From Rossellomorea marisflavi (GTDB lineage Bacteria; Bacillota; Bacilli; Bacillales; Bacillaceae_B), in assembly GCF_001274775.1 (NCBI RefSeq), contig NZ_LGUE01000005.1, positions 2,346 through 66,345 on the forward strand: 64,000 nucleotides of DNA, given 5' to 3'. Below are positions 24,001-32,926 of the stretch, one piece after another. The position numbers were made by a program, and so were the translations under genes. How positions within the stretch are numbered: the first letter of the stretch is position 1; each line of letters opens with the position of its first letter. The notes beneath the pieces were generated by a model. The model did not search any database and was not told the origin of the DNA. It worked only from the letters and a program-made list of their open reading frames with translations.

Positions 24001-24900
24001 ATGCAGGATAATGTGTATGAACTGGGAACCGAGAAGGTCAATCCGGATACGTTGAAGATCGATACCGCCAGTACCGCTGAGGTGTTGCGGATGATGAATG
24101 ATGAAGATCATAAAGTGGCAGAAGCCGTTAAGAAAGTCCTTCCTGTTGTGGAAGAAGTGGTGGATAAAGTAGTGACATCCATCTCTTCAGGGGGCAGGCT
24201 CATCTATATGGGGGCTGGCACAAGCGGCAGGCTCGGCGTCCTTGATGCGGTGGAGTGCCCACCGACCTTCAGCGTGGGGAGCGATGTGGTCGTCGGCTTG
24301 ATCGCCGGTGGTGAACGGGCATTCGTGAAAGCCGTAGAAGGAGCGGAAGATAATGAAGGGCTTGGTGCATCAGACCTCGCCGCACTTCAGCTTTCTCCTG
24401 AGGATACGGTCGTGGGGATTGCAGCAAGCGGGCGGACGCCGTATGTGATTGGGGGACTCCGGTACGCTAGGGAAGTCGGGGCCGTCACCGTCGCACTCTC
24501 CTGCAACGAAGGGGCGAGAATATCTGAGGAAGCCGAGCATAAAATTGAAGTGAATGTAGGTCCCGAAGCACTGACGGGGTCAACAAGGCTCAAAGCGGGA
24601 ACGGCTCAGAAGCTCGTGCTCAATATGATCTCCACTGCGTCCATGATCAAACTTGGAAAAGCTTACGGCAATCTCATGGTCGATGTGAATATCAGCAACT
24701 ATAAGCTGGAAAGAAGGGCCGTCGGCATCATCCGTGATATCACTGGGACCGATGAAGATACGGCGCTGAAGACGTTGAAGCTTGCCCATAATGAGGTCAA
24801 GGCCTCCATCGTCATGATCAAGCTCGGCTGCGGGTATGACGAGGCGAAGGACCGGCTGCGGGATGCCAACGGGTACGTTCGGGTGGCTATTGAAGAATAG
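24001..24900 (+). CDS. murQ: N-acetylmuramic acid 6-phosphate etherase
   Basis: 299 residues. A SIS-domain sugar-phosphate site shows in YMGAGTSGRLGVLDAVECPPTF (with the catalytic Glu in VECPPTF) and GIAASGRTPYVIGGLRYA; the C-terminal helical part has LKLAHNEVKASIVM. It cleaves the lactyl ether of MurNAc 6-phosphate, giving GlcNAc 6-phosphate and D-lactate in the cytoplasm. First gene of murQ-murP-mupG, supported by AGGAGGAATTGAA before the ATG. The RpiR-type regulator (murR) usual for such operons is not seen nearby. Confidence 0.95.
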   Translation: MQDNVYELGTEKVNPDTLKIDTASTAEVLRMMNDEDHKVAEAVKKVLPVVEEVVDKVVTSISSGGRLIYMGAGTSGRLGVLDAVECPPTFSVGSDVVVGLIAGGERAFVKAVEGAEDNEGLGASDLAALQLSPEDTVVGIAASGRTPYVIGGLRYAREVGAVTVALSCNEGARISEEAEHKIEVNVGPEALTGSTRLKAGTAQKLVLNMISTASMIKLGKAYGNLMVDVNISNYKLERRAVGIIRDITGTDEDTALKTLKLAHNEVKASIVMIKLGCGYDEAKDRLRDANGYVRVAIEE

Positions 24901-24958
24901 TCCCACCCGCTGGCGTCAGATATAAAAAAATAAAAGGGGTCGAGAGGAGAGGGTCGCA

Positions 24959-26317
24959 GTGACAAACAGAGAACTGGCAGCAGCGATACTGAGGAAGTTC
25001 GGCGGTGCGGGGAACATCACAAGCTACGAGCATTGCATGACAAGGCTTCGTGTAAAGGTTGCCGATGAGAGTCTTGTCGAGAAAGCAACCATGAAGGACA
25101 TCGATGGTGTCATCGGGTTTGTGGAAGACGACACCTACCAGGTCATTTTAGGACCGGGGAAAGTGAACAAGGTCACGGAAGAGTTCGGGAAACTCGTTGC
25201 AGAAGATGGAGGCGACATCGACCTGAAGGCACGGGCTGCTGACCGGAAGGCGGAACTGAAGAAAAAGAACAGTACGCCGGTCAAGCTTTTACTGAGAAGG
25301 ATCGCCAATATCTTCATTCCTCTTATTCCTGCATTAATCGCTTCCGGTCTCATCACAGGCTTTACGAAATTCTTCGTCCAGGCCGGATGGCTGAATGGTG
25401 AATCCGATCTCGTGATGATGCTGTCTGTGATCGGAAGCGGGTTGTTTGCCTACCTCGGCATCCTCGTCGGGGTGAATGCTGCCAAGGAATTCGGCGGTTC
25501 ACCGGCGCTCGGGGGACTTGCAGGGATCCTGATCATCAACCCGGCCATCGGTGACATAGCCCTCTTCGGGGAAAATCTCCTTCCGGGCAGGGGCGGACTG
25601 ATCGGGGTCTTGATTGCTGCCGTCTTCATGGCCTTTGTTGAGAAGAATGTCCGGAAAATCATGCCACAGGCCATCGATATCATCTTTACGCCGACGATTG
25701 CTCTCTTGGTCACAGGTTTATTGACGTATACCGTCTTCATGCCGGTGGGTGGATTCATATCTGATATTATTACTAAAGGATTATTATCATTGATCGAAGT
25801 CGGCGGTATCGGTGCAGGATTCGTCCTTGGGGCGACATTCCTCCCGCTTGTCGTGACCGGACTGCATCAGGGCTTGACGCCTGTGCATCTTGAGCTCATC
25901 AATTCCATCGGGGATGATCCGCTTCTGCCGATCCTCGCCATGGGTGGTGCCGGTCAGGTCGGAGCGGCCTTCGCCATCTTCTTCAAAACGAAAAAGGCAA
26001 AGCTGAAGCGGGCCATCGGAGGTTCCCTTCCTGCCGGTATCCTCGGCATCGGTGAACCATTGATCTTCGGGGTGACGCTGCCTCTTGGCCGTCCGTTCCT
26101 GACGGCTTGTCTCGGCGCCGGTTTCGGCGGTGCCTTCCAGGCCCATTTCGATGTGGCGACCTTCGCCATCGGTGTTTCGGGTGTACCGTTGATCTTCCTG
26201 GTAAACGCAGGGGAAATCCTCTATTACGTCCTTGGATTGCTCATTGCGTATCTGGCAGGCTTCTTGTTGACGTATGCATTCGGGTTCAAAGATGAGATGG
26301 CGAGTGAGTTTGAATGA
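24959..26317 (+). CDS. murP: PTS EIIBC transporter for N-acetylmuramic acid
   Basis: 452 residues, matching MurP. The N-terminal EIIB domain (about 1-80) has its phosphorylated Cys C26 in SYEHCMTRLRV; a polytopic EIIC domain (about 110-445) has GEPLIFGVTLPLGRPF. No EIIA domain, so it must borrow a glucose-type EIIA. It imports and phosphorylates MurNAc, or the MurNAc-GlcNAc disaccharide. GTG 24959 is the start, behind GAGAGGAGAGGG. It ends in an ATGA overlap with the next gene. Confidence 0.92.
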   Translation: MTNRELAAAILRKFGGAGNITSYEHCMTRLRVKVADESLVEKATMKDIDGVIGFVEDDTYQVILGPGKVNKVTEEFGKLVAEDGGDIDLKARAADRKAELKKKNSTPVKLLLRRIANIFIPLIPALIASGLITGFTKFFVQAGWLNGESDLVMMLSVIGSGLFAYLGILVGVNAAKEFGGSPALGGLAGILIINPAIGDIALFGENLLPGRGGLIGVLIAAVFMAFVEKNVRKIMPQAIDIIFTPTIALLVTGLLTYTVFMPVGGFISDIITKGLLSLIEVGGIGAGFVLGATFLPLVVTGLHQGLTPVHLELINSIGDDPLLPILAMGGAGQVGAAFAIFFKTKKAKLKRAIGGSLPAGILGIGEPLIFGVTLPLGRPFLTACLGAGFGGAFQAHFDVATFAIGVSGVPLIFLVNAGEILYYVLGLLIAYLAGFLLTYAFGFKDEMASEFE

Positions 26318-27327
26318 TCGGTATTTCGATTTATCTGTCTGATCCACGGGCAGAAGAACGGATCATCCGGGCCTCTGCCATGGGGATCAAACAGGCTTTC
26401 ACATCCTTTCATATCCCGGAGGAGCCTGCCGGACAGGAGCGGATCCGCCAGCTTCTTTCCCTTTTTCATGATGAAGGGTTCGAGGTGTTCGCCGATGTTT
26501 CACGGCAGACTCCGGAGATGCTCGGCCTTACATGCTTCAGGGAGATGAGGTCCCTTGGGGTCACGGCACTGAGACTGGATGATGGGTTCTCGCGCGAGGA
26601 TGTGGAGCATCTTTCCCATCACTTCAAGCTCGCCATCAATGCCAGTACCGTCAGGAAGGAAGAGGTCGAGGAATGGTTGGGGATGGGAATCGATCCTTTC
26701 GCCCTGATCGCATGGCACAATTTTTATCCGCGAAAGGAAACGGGGATCAGCACAGCGTTTTTTCGTTCCCAGCAGGAGATGTTCGACACATTCGGGATTC
26801 CCGTGTATGCTTTCGTACCCGGAGATGAGGAGCGGCGGGGACCGTTATTCCAGGGACTCCCGACGCTTGAAGATCACAGGCACGGAGATCCATACGTCCA
26901 TGCAGCCGGTCTTTTCCATGAGGGGGTCAGCGGGGTATTCATCGGCGATCCAGGATGGTCACCGGACCTTTTGAATCACCTTCACGAGCTGGACGGGAAT
27001 GGGATCATCACCCTTTCCTATGAAGGCTCAGGTGAGGTGGAGGGTGAGTATGCCCTGAGGCCTGATCCGGGGCGGGATGTTCTCAGGATCATGAACACAA
27101 GGACGGCTACCGGCGTTTCGCCTGAAGCATGCATTGAGCGCACGCCGGGAGCCATCACGAGGGATAATGATGACTATGGGCGCTACCGCGGGGAGATGGG
27201 GATCGTCCTACACCCTTTGGAAGCCGATCCTTCCGTCAACGTGGTGGGCTGGGTCCATGAACGGCATATGCCGCTCCTTGCCCTCCTGAAGCCTTCCCAA
27301 CGGATTCGCTTAAAAAAACAGTTGTAA
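26314..27327 (+). CDS. mupG: 6-phospho-N-acetylmuramidase (MupG / DUF871 family)
   Basis: 337 residues. The DUF871 TIM barrel begins IGISIYLSDPRAEERIIRASAMG and has DVSRQTPEMLGL, LRLDDGFS and AWHNFYPRKETGIS blocks; a C-terminal beta domain (about 235-335) follows. Staphylococcus aureus MupG hydrolyses MurNAc 6-phosphate-GlcNAc from the PTS, releasing GlcNAc and MurNAc 6-phosphate for MurQ. The 4-base overlap with murP and the pathway fit make this role likely. It gives the operon a complete route for cell-wall disaccharide recycling. Confidence 0.9.
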   Translation: MIGISIYLSDPRAEERIIRASAMGIKQAFTSFHIPEEPAGQERIRQLLSLFHDEGFEVFADVSRQTPEMLGLTCFREMRSLGVTALRLDDGFSREDVEHLSHHFKLAINASTVRKEEVEEWLGMGIDPFALIAWHNFYPRKETGISTAFFRSQQEMFDTFGIPVYAFVPGDEERRGPLFQGLPTLEDHRHGDPYVHAAGLFHEGVSGVFIGDPGWSPDLLNHLHELDGNGIITLSYEGSGEVEGEYALRPDPGRDVLRIMNTRTATGVSPEACIERTPGAITRDNDDYGRYRGEMGIVLHPLEADPSVNVVGWVHERHMPLLALLKPSQRIRLKKQL

Positions 27328-27334
27328 ACCATGG

Positions 27335-27365
27335 GACCCTGTCTTGCCGGCAGGGTCTTTTTGTA
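27335..27365 (+). terminator. Intrinsic terminator of the MurNAc operon
   Basis: GACCCTG pairs with CAGGGTC across a 9-base loop and is followed by five T. Confidence 0.9.
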
Positions 27366-27441
27366 TAGGAAATATCACACATACATACATCCTCTTCGTC
27401 CATACTAAGAGCAAATCATTCACGACGGAGGAGGGGAACTA

Positions 27442-29142
27442 GTGAAAAGAATATGGGTGGCATTCATCCTTGCCGCGTTCATGGGCATCGTCTCTCCCTT
27501 CACGGCTGAAGCCGCCGATGACAGCACGGTGGCTCATTGGCGATTCTCCAAGAGTGAAGTGAAGAGCGGATCACTGGATGAGGGGAAACTGATCTTGAAG
27601 GACCGGAGCGGGAAAGGCAATGAGCTCGTCCTGGTCAACGACGGAACCGATGGGCTCTTGAACTGGTCGAAGGATGATATCGCACGGAAATTCATCGTCG
27701 GAAGCCTCGATTTCCATAACCGCAAAAGCTTGAAGGGGGGGCAATATTTTCAGACCGGCAAAGATGCCCCCCTTAATGGGGAGGCCTTCTTGAAAGGCTA
27801 TACCATTGAAGCGGTCATCAAGCTTCCCGATCCGTTCACAAGGGATGAATACAGTGGCATGGGGATCCTCGGCAGGAAAGGGTCTGAACTGACCATCACG
27901 CATTTCAAACAGGTGCAGTGGGAGGGAACACCGGCAAACGGTAAGAAATCCAGGGTGTTCGGGTCCTTTGCCCTCCCGGGGAAAAAGGATTGGTATCACA
28001 TCGCCGTGGTCAATGACGGCAAGAAGACGAGGGTGTTCATCAATGGCGCGGAAGATTTCCGCCAGAATGCATCCACCGTCACCGGACTGCTGGCACCCAA
28101 CAAAGGGGTGTGGACGATCGGAAAGGGAATCGGCAAGGGTTCATTATTCGCCGGAAGCATCCAGGAGATCCGCATTTCGGATAAGGCGCTCCCAAAAGGG
28201 AAGTGGCTCATTCCGGAACCGAGGAAAAATAGTCTGCGCAGCGGGATGAGCAACAAAGGCCATCTGCTGGGCAACAAGGAAAACTACAACTTCCTCTTCG
28301 TGCCCGATCCCCAGAAGACGGTCCGCTACATGCCTGCGCTGTTCCATCAGCAGGTGAAATGGATTTCCACCATGCAGGAGAAATTGAATATTGCCATGAC
28401 GGCATTCCTTGGGGATATGGTGGATCAGAGTGATTCGGCCAAGCAGTGGGAGCACTCATCCCTTAGCCTGAGTGTCCTCGACCGCCGCAGGGTCCCCTAT
28501 ATCACCCTAGCAGGGAATCATGATTATGGGCTCGGCAATCCCTATCTCTACTATTACGGACCGAAGCGCTACACGGATAAGCCTTATTATAAGGGGACGT
28601 CCCCGTCAAAATTCAGCTCCTATTCCATTACGGAAGCGGGAAGCTACGAATACCTCTTCCTCTCGGTGGACATGGGCCACCTGAAGAAAGACTTGCCGTG
28701 GGCCAAAAAGGTACTGAAGGAGCACCCCGGGATCCCGACGATCCTCTTGTCCCATGAGATCCTCACAAGCGACGGGACGTTCCCTGTCGATACGAATCGC
28801 GGCAGTCGCCTGTGGGAAGGCCTTGTGGATGGGAATGATCAGGTGTTCATGACCGTGAACGGACACCACCAGGGAACCGTGCACCGGATAAAGGAAAACC
28901 GTTTCGGGCATCCCGTCATCCAGGTCCTCGTCGACTATCAATCAAGCTACAACGGCGGTAACGGTTGGATGAGGCTTGCTGAGTTTGATGAAAAGCACGA
29001 TAAGATCCGGTTCCGCACCTATTCCCCTTGGGCCGATTCACTCTCTGAAAAGGAACGGAGCTATTTCGATTCCCCGTATCTGACGGGTGACGAGCATCAG
29101 TTCACGGTTCCATTCCACTTTAAAGAACGATTTGATTTATAG
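27442..29142 (+). CDS. Secreted LamG-like + metallophosphoesterase protein
   Basis: 566 residues. A Sec signal peptide (basic KR, hydrophobic core, cleavage near TAEA-A at about 25). Residues 30-255 look like a concanavalin/LamG beta-sandwich (STVAHWRF at the start, TIEAVIKLP, WYHIAVVNDGKKTRVFINGAE, GSIQEIRISDKAL). Residues 290-520 form a calcineurin-like phosphoesterase with FLGDMVDQ, LAGNHDYG, LLSHEIL and VNGHHQG metal ligands. It probably hydrolyses an extracellular phosphoester bound by the lectin-like part; the substrate is unknown. GTG 27442 is supported by GGAGGAGGGG. Monocistronic. Confidence 0.88.
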   Translation: MKRIWVAFILAAFMGIVSPFTAEAADDSTVAHWRFSKSEVKSGSLDEGKLILKDRSGKGNELVLVNDGTDGLLNWSKDDIARKFIVGSLDFHNRKSLKGGQYFQTGKDAPLNGEAFLKGYTIEAVIKLPDPFTRDEYSGMGILGRKGSELTITHFKQVQWEGTPANGKKSRVFGSFALPGKKDWYHIAVVNDGKKTRVFINGAEDFRQNASTVTGLLAPNKGVWTIGKGIGKGSLFAGSIQEIRISDKALPKGKWLIPEPRKNSLRSGMSNKGHLLGNKENYNFLFVPDPQKTVRYMPALFHQQVKWISTMQEKLNIAMTAFLGDMVDQSDSAKQWEHSSLSLSVLDRRRVPYITLAGNHDYGLGNPYLYYYGPKRYTDKPYYKGTSPSKFSSYSITEAGSYEYLFLSVDMGHLKKDLPWAKKVLKEHPGIPTILLSHEILTSDGTFPVDTNRGSRLWEGLVDGNDQVFMTVNGHHQGTVHRIKENRFGHPVIQVLVDYQSSYNGGNGWMRLAEFDEKHDKIRFRTYSPWADSLSEKERSYFDSPYLTGDEHQFTVPFHFKERFDL

Positions 29143-29168
29143 CGTCCGGATTCCGGGCGCTATTTTTA
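29139..29168 (+). terminator. Intrinsic terminator
   Basis: ATAGCGTCCGG pairs with CCGGGCGCTAT (one G-U pair) and is followed by five T. The arm overlaps the end of the phosphoesterase gene. Confidence 0.85.
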
Positions 29169-29307
29169 TTTTCACTGAAGCTGGTAGAACCGTTTTCTCT
29201 TCACTGCACAAGCAGGGACCATCTTATTTATGTCGAATTATAATGGAATATGTCTCTTTTCCTTATATAATATGTATTGTGGGTATATGTTCTACTATAT
29301 GTAAAGG

Positions 29308-30489
29308 ATGGTTCGATTGGAAGATATAGTCGTGACCGGGTATGGCCTGAAGATACCCGGTGCAAAGAATAAACAAGAATTCCATCATATATTGGAGGCA
29401 GGGATTTGCACCCACTCCATCCTGAAAGGAAAGGGAAGGAACGAAGGGGATATCATTGCGGGGCTGATCGACGATGAGTTCGAGACGTTCGGCAACAGGA
29501 ATTACCGGCGGTATCCGAGATCGACAAGACTCGCCGTCGCGGCCGCACGCGATGCGGTCGATATGAGCGGGCTGTCGGCGGATCCCAGGCGGATCGGCGT
29601 CATCATCGGTACATCGGCAGGAGCGATCCTGGAAGTGGAAGCCTATGCCCCGGTGGCATCCGGATTGAAAGGCTATCCGGTCCACGGGGTTTCCATCGTA
29701 GATTCCCATACGATTTCCTCCACTGTATCGGAGCATATCGGGGCGAAGGGGCCAGCGTATACCCTTACGACAGGCTGTACGGCGAGTCTCGATGCCGTGT
29801 CCCTGGGGAAATTACTGCTTAAGACGGGTCAGGTCGATGCCTGCCTTGTCGGGGGGACCGATGCTCCTCTTGGACAGTGGAGCATCAATGGCTTCCTCAA
29901 GATGAAGGCCATACAATCTGCCAGCTCCATCACCGATGCAGGCGTCCCTTTCTCTGAGCAGCATGACGGCTTCGTCCTCGCAGAAGGAGCGGCCATGCTC
30001 ATCCTCGAAAGAAGGGAAGACGCGCTGAAAAGGGGGCGTCACGTCCACGGAAGTATCGGAAAAGTGGTCTCACGAAATGAAGGGAAGCCGATGCTCCATG
30101 CAGACGAAACAGGTGAAGAGATGCTCTCGGTCCTCCAGGCGGTCGTAGGGGATGTGACACCGACCTATGTGAACAGCCAGGCACTCGGCCTGAAGGTGAA
30201 TGACCGGATCGAATCCAAGAATCACCATCGCATGTTCAAAGGGAAGGTCCCGATCACGTCCATCAAGGGGATGACGGGGCATTCCTTTGCCGCCATGGGA
30301 GCGATCCAGACGATCTCTTCCATCCTGTCCATGGAGTACGGATTTATCCCGCCCACCATCAAAACCAGGCAGAAAGGGTTCGAGTCCCTTCCCTTGGTGA
30401 GGGAAACAATCTATCAGCCGGTCTCGAGCGTCAGCATCACCACACACGGCATAAGCGGGAATAATGCCTGTATGCTAATTTCGAAGTAG
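29308..30489 (+). CDS. Beta-ketoacyl synthase family protein with Cys-Gln-His active site
   Basis: 393 residues with the FabF/KAS II thiolase fold. The nucleophile is C157 in TTGCTASLDA and the last catalytic His is H325 in KGMTGHSFAAMGAI, followed by HGISGNNA. The first catalytic His of the usual NAHGTGT motif is missing: the matching block reads VNSQALGLKVND, giving Q291. This is not ordinary FAS geometry; it may be a decarboxylase-like, priming or chain-length-factor-like protein. No acyl carrier protein, reductase or other synthase gene is adjacent. AAAGG touches ATG 29308, so TTG 29317 may be the true start. The GGDEF-EAL gene starts 13 bases after the stop. Confidence 0.85.
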   Translation: MVRLEDIVVTGYGLKIPGAKNKQEFHHILEAGICTHSILKGKGRNEGDIIAGLIDDEFETFGNRNYRRYPRSTRLAVAAARDAVDMSGLSADPRRIGVIIGTSAGAILEVEAYAPVASGLKGYPVHGVSIVDSHTISSTVSEHIGAKGPAYTLTTGCTASLDAVSLGKLLLKTGQVDACLVGGTDAPLGQWSINGFLKMKAIQSASSITDAGVPFSEQHDGFVLAEGAAMLILERREDALKRGRHVHGSIGKVVSRNEGKPMLHADETGEEMLSVLQAVVGDVTPTYVNSQALGLKVNDRIESKNHHRMFKGKVPITSIKGMTGHSFAAMGAIQTISSILSMEYGFIPPTIKTRQKGFESLPLVRETIYQPVSSVSITTHGISGNNACMLISK

Positions 30490-30502
30490 GAGGGATGGCA
30501 TC

Positions 30503-32890
30503 ATGTTTTTTTTATACTCAGTTATCGTCGCATTGATCCCGATCATCATCGGCGCCACCATCCTTCGCATGTTCAAAGGGAGCCGTCTATCGAGGGTGCT
30601 TTTCTTATTCCTCGTTTTCGCCACGTTCTGGCAGTTGGATGTATCGGTATTATTCGCTTATACGCTGCTCCCTGAGGAGGTAGTCGAGTTTCTCTTCAGG
30701 CTCTTCCGGTTCGGCAGCATCATGATCGCACCGATTCTCTTCCACGTGGCCTACACCGTCTATACGCAGGAGATGAAGCACTTGAAGGGGACCAGGTGGC
30801 GCTTCTTCATGAATAGGAGCATCCTCATCTTCTTCTATTGCTGGAGTTTCGCCGTTTATGTGATCGGATGGACCGAGAAGGGGGTCGCCTCCCTGCGGGT
30901 GATCAATCCAGGTCATGCATTCCCATTCTACTTCCCTGTACCGGGCGAGTATTCGTGGGTGTTTTATCTGAATACGATCATGTTCGCCGTCAGTCTCGCT
31001 GTATCCTATTTATTATCGAGATGGATCGAGAGCCCGGCTCAGCGTTCCTTCCTGATCCACTTCACCATCTCCACCGTGGTGGGCTATTCCCTCGGGGTAC
31101 TGAATCTCTACCCTGGTTCCATGCTGCTACCAAGTTCATTCGCGGTCCTGCTTTTCGCCATTTCCATCCTGATCTTGTCTAATCGCATCCACGTGGAAAC
31201 CGTGAAGAAGATGAATGAACGGATCGATGAGCAGCACACCTTCCTCAGGACGGTGATCGATATGAATCCGAGCTATATTTATGCAAAAGATGAGGACGGG
31301 AGGTATTCCCTGGTGAATCTCGCTTACGCCTCCTTATTCGGGCTCTCCAAGGATGAGATGATCGGCAAGACCGATCTGGAGCTCCGGGAGAGCAGGCAGT
31401 CGGGCAGGGACATCGCGGAAATGGACCGGTTCATCCTGCGGACGATGAAGGGGATCGATGTCGAGGAAGAGAAATTCGTCGACACTAGCGGCGGTGTCCG
31501 CTGGCTCCAAACGTCGAAGATCCCCATTGTGACGGATGACACCACCCTGGTGCTCTGTGTATCCACCGACATCACGGAGCGGAAGGAGCATGAAGAAGAG
31601 CTTGCCTATCAGGCAAATCACGATGTATTGACGAGGCTTCCGAATCGCCGGCAGTTCAATGATGATCTCACAGGCTTCCTTGAAGATGCCTCCGGTGGAG
31701 CCCTCATGCTCATCGATCTGGATCGATTCAAATACATCAATGATACCCTCGGTCACGACTTCGGGGATTTGCTCCTCATTGAAGTTTCAGAGCGCTTGGA
31801 AGATTTCCTGCGACCGTATGGAGCGAACGTCTATCGGCTTGGCGGGGATGAGTTCACCCTTCTCTTCCCGGATTGTTCCAAGGAGGACGCGGTGGCCATC
31901 GCCAACGATCTGCTTGATCAGTTCAGAAGGGAGTTCTGGATACAGGGCCAGGAATATACCATCACACCGAGCATCGGGATCAGCCTTTATCCACAGGATG
32001 CCCGAGACGCCAAGACGCTCATGAAAAATGCCGACACGGCCATGTACTATGTGAAAGAGAAAGGGAAGAACAGCTTCCAGTTCTTCTCTGATGAAATGAA
32101 CCATCAGTTCTACCGGAAAATGGTCATCGAGAAAGAGCTGCGATCGGCTCTCTCCCGCAACGAACTGACCTTGCATTATCAGCCGTCCTGGCATCTTTCT
32201 ACCGAGAAGGTGTGCGGGATGGAGGCGCTCCTTCGATGGACGAACCAAACCCTGGGTCCCGTGTCGCCGTCTGAATTCATCCCCGTTGCTGAAGAAACGG
32301 GACTCATCATCCCGATCGGGGAATGGGTGCTGAAGGAAGCCTGCAAGCAGAACGTCCGCTGGCAGCGTGCCGGCTATCCGCCGATGAAGGTAGGCGTCAA
32401 TGTCTCGATCAAGCAGCTCCTTGACGAATCATTTGCCTGCATGGTGAAGGACGTTCTGAAGCGGACGGGTCTCAATCCGGATTATCTCGATCTTGAAGTC
32501 ACCGAGAGCATCGCCATGTATGAACTCGACATCATGATCCGGAAGCTGAACGAACTAAAGGAGATCGGGGTTTCCATCTCCATGGATGATTTCGGGACGG
32601 GTTACTCGAGCCTGAGCTATCTGAAACAGTATCCACTCGATACGTTGAAGATCGACCGCTCCTTCATCAAGGGGATCTCTTCCCATGAGGATCACAAAGC
32701 CATCGTCATGAGCATCATTTCCATGGCCAAGCATCTGCAGCTGAAGGTCACGGCAGAAGGAGTCGAGGATATGGGGGAATACGACTTCCTGAAACAGACC
32801 GAATGCGATGTGATCCAGGGGTATGCCATCAGCAGGCCTCTGTCTCCAGATGACTTCGAGAAGCATGTCTTCGGCAAGATGAAACTATAA
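30503..32890 (+). CDS. Membrane-bound PAS-GGDEF-EAL c-di-GMP turnover protein
   Basis: 795 residues. About seven membrane helices (1-235), a PAS domain (about 248-365), a GGDEF domain with an intact RLGGDEF at about 448-452, and an EAL domain with an intact MEALLRW at about 574-576 plus DDFGTGYSSLSYL and KIDRSFI metal and catalytic motifs. Both cyclase and phosphodiesterase activities look possible, so the net direction cannot be told. It shares an operon with the orphan ketoacyl synthase and converges on a polysaccharide operon, a plausible c-di-GMP target. Start ATG 30503 has GTAGGAGGGAT upstream. Confidence 0.92.
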   Translation: MFFLYSVIVALIPIIIGATILRMFKGSRLSRVLFLFLVFATFWQLDVSVLFAYTLLPEEVVEFLFRLFRFGSIMIAPILFHVAYTVYTQEMKHLKGTRWRFFMNRSILIFFYCWSFAVYVIGWTEKGVASLRVINPGHAFPFYFPVPGEYSWVFYLNTIMFAVSLAVSYLLSRWIESPAQRSFLIHFTISTVVGYSLGVLNLYPGSMLLPSSFAVLLFAISILILSNRIHVETVKKMNERIDEQHTFLRTVIDMNPSYIYAKDEDGRYSLVNLAYASLFGLSKDEMIGKTDLELRESRQSGRDIAEMDRFILRTMKGIDVEEEKFVDTSGGVRWLQTSKIPIVTDDTTLVLCVSTDITERKEHEEELAYQANHDVLTRLPNRRQFNDDLTGFLEDASGGALMLIDLDRFKYINDTLGHDFGDLLLIEVSERLEDFLRPYGANVYRLGGDEFTLLFPDCSKEDAVAIANDLLDQFRREFWIQGQEYTITPSIGISLYPQDARDAKTLMKNADTAMYYVKEKGKNSFQFFSDEMNHQFYRKMVIEKELRSALSRNELTLHYQPSWHLSTEKVCGMEALLRWTNQTLGPVSPSEFIPVAEETGLIIPIGEWVLKEACKQNVRWQRAGYPPMKVGVNVSIKQLLDESFACMVKDVLKRTGLNPDYLDLEVTESIAMYELDIMIRKLNELKEIGVSISMDDFGTGYSSLSYLKQYPLDTLKIDRSFIKGISSHEDHKAIVMSIISMAKHLQLKVTAEGVEDMGEYDFLKQTECDVIQGYAISRPLSPDDFEKHVFGKMKL

Positions 32891-32891
32891 T

Positions 32892-32926
32892 GAAAGCCGT
32901 CCCGTTCATCCCGGGACGGCTTTCTT
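32892..32926. terminator. Bidirectional intrinsic terminator
   Basis: GAAAGCCGTCCCG pairs with CGGGACGGCTTTC with A/T-rich flanks on both sides, shared by the convergent GGDEF-EAL and deacetylase genes. Confidence 0.88.
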
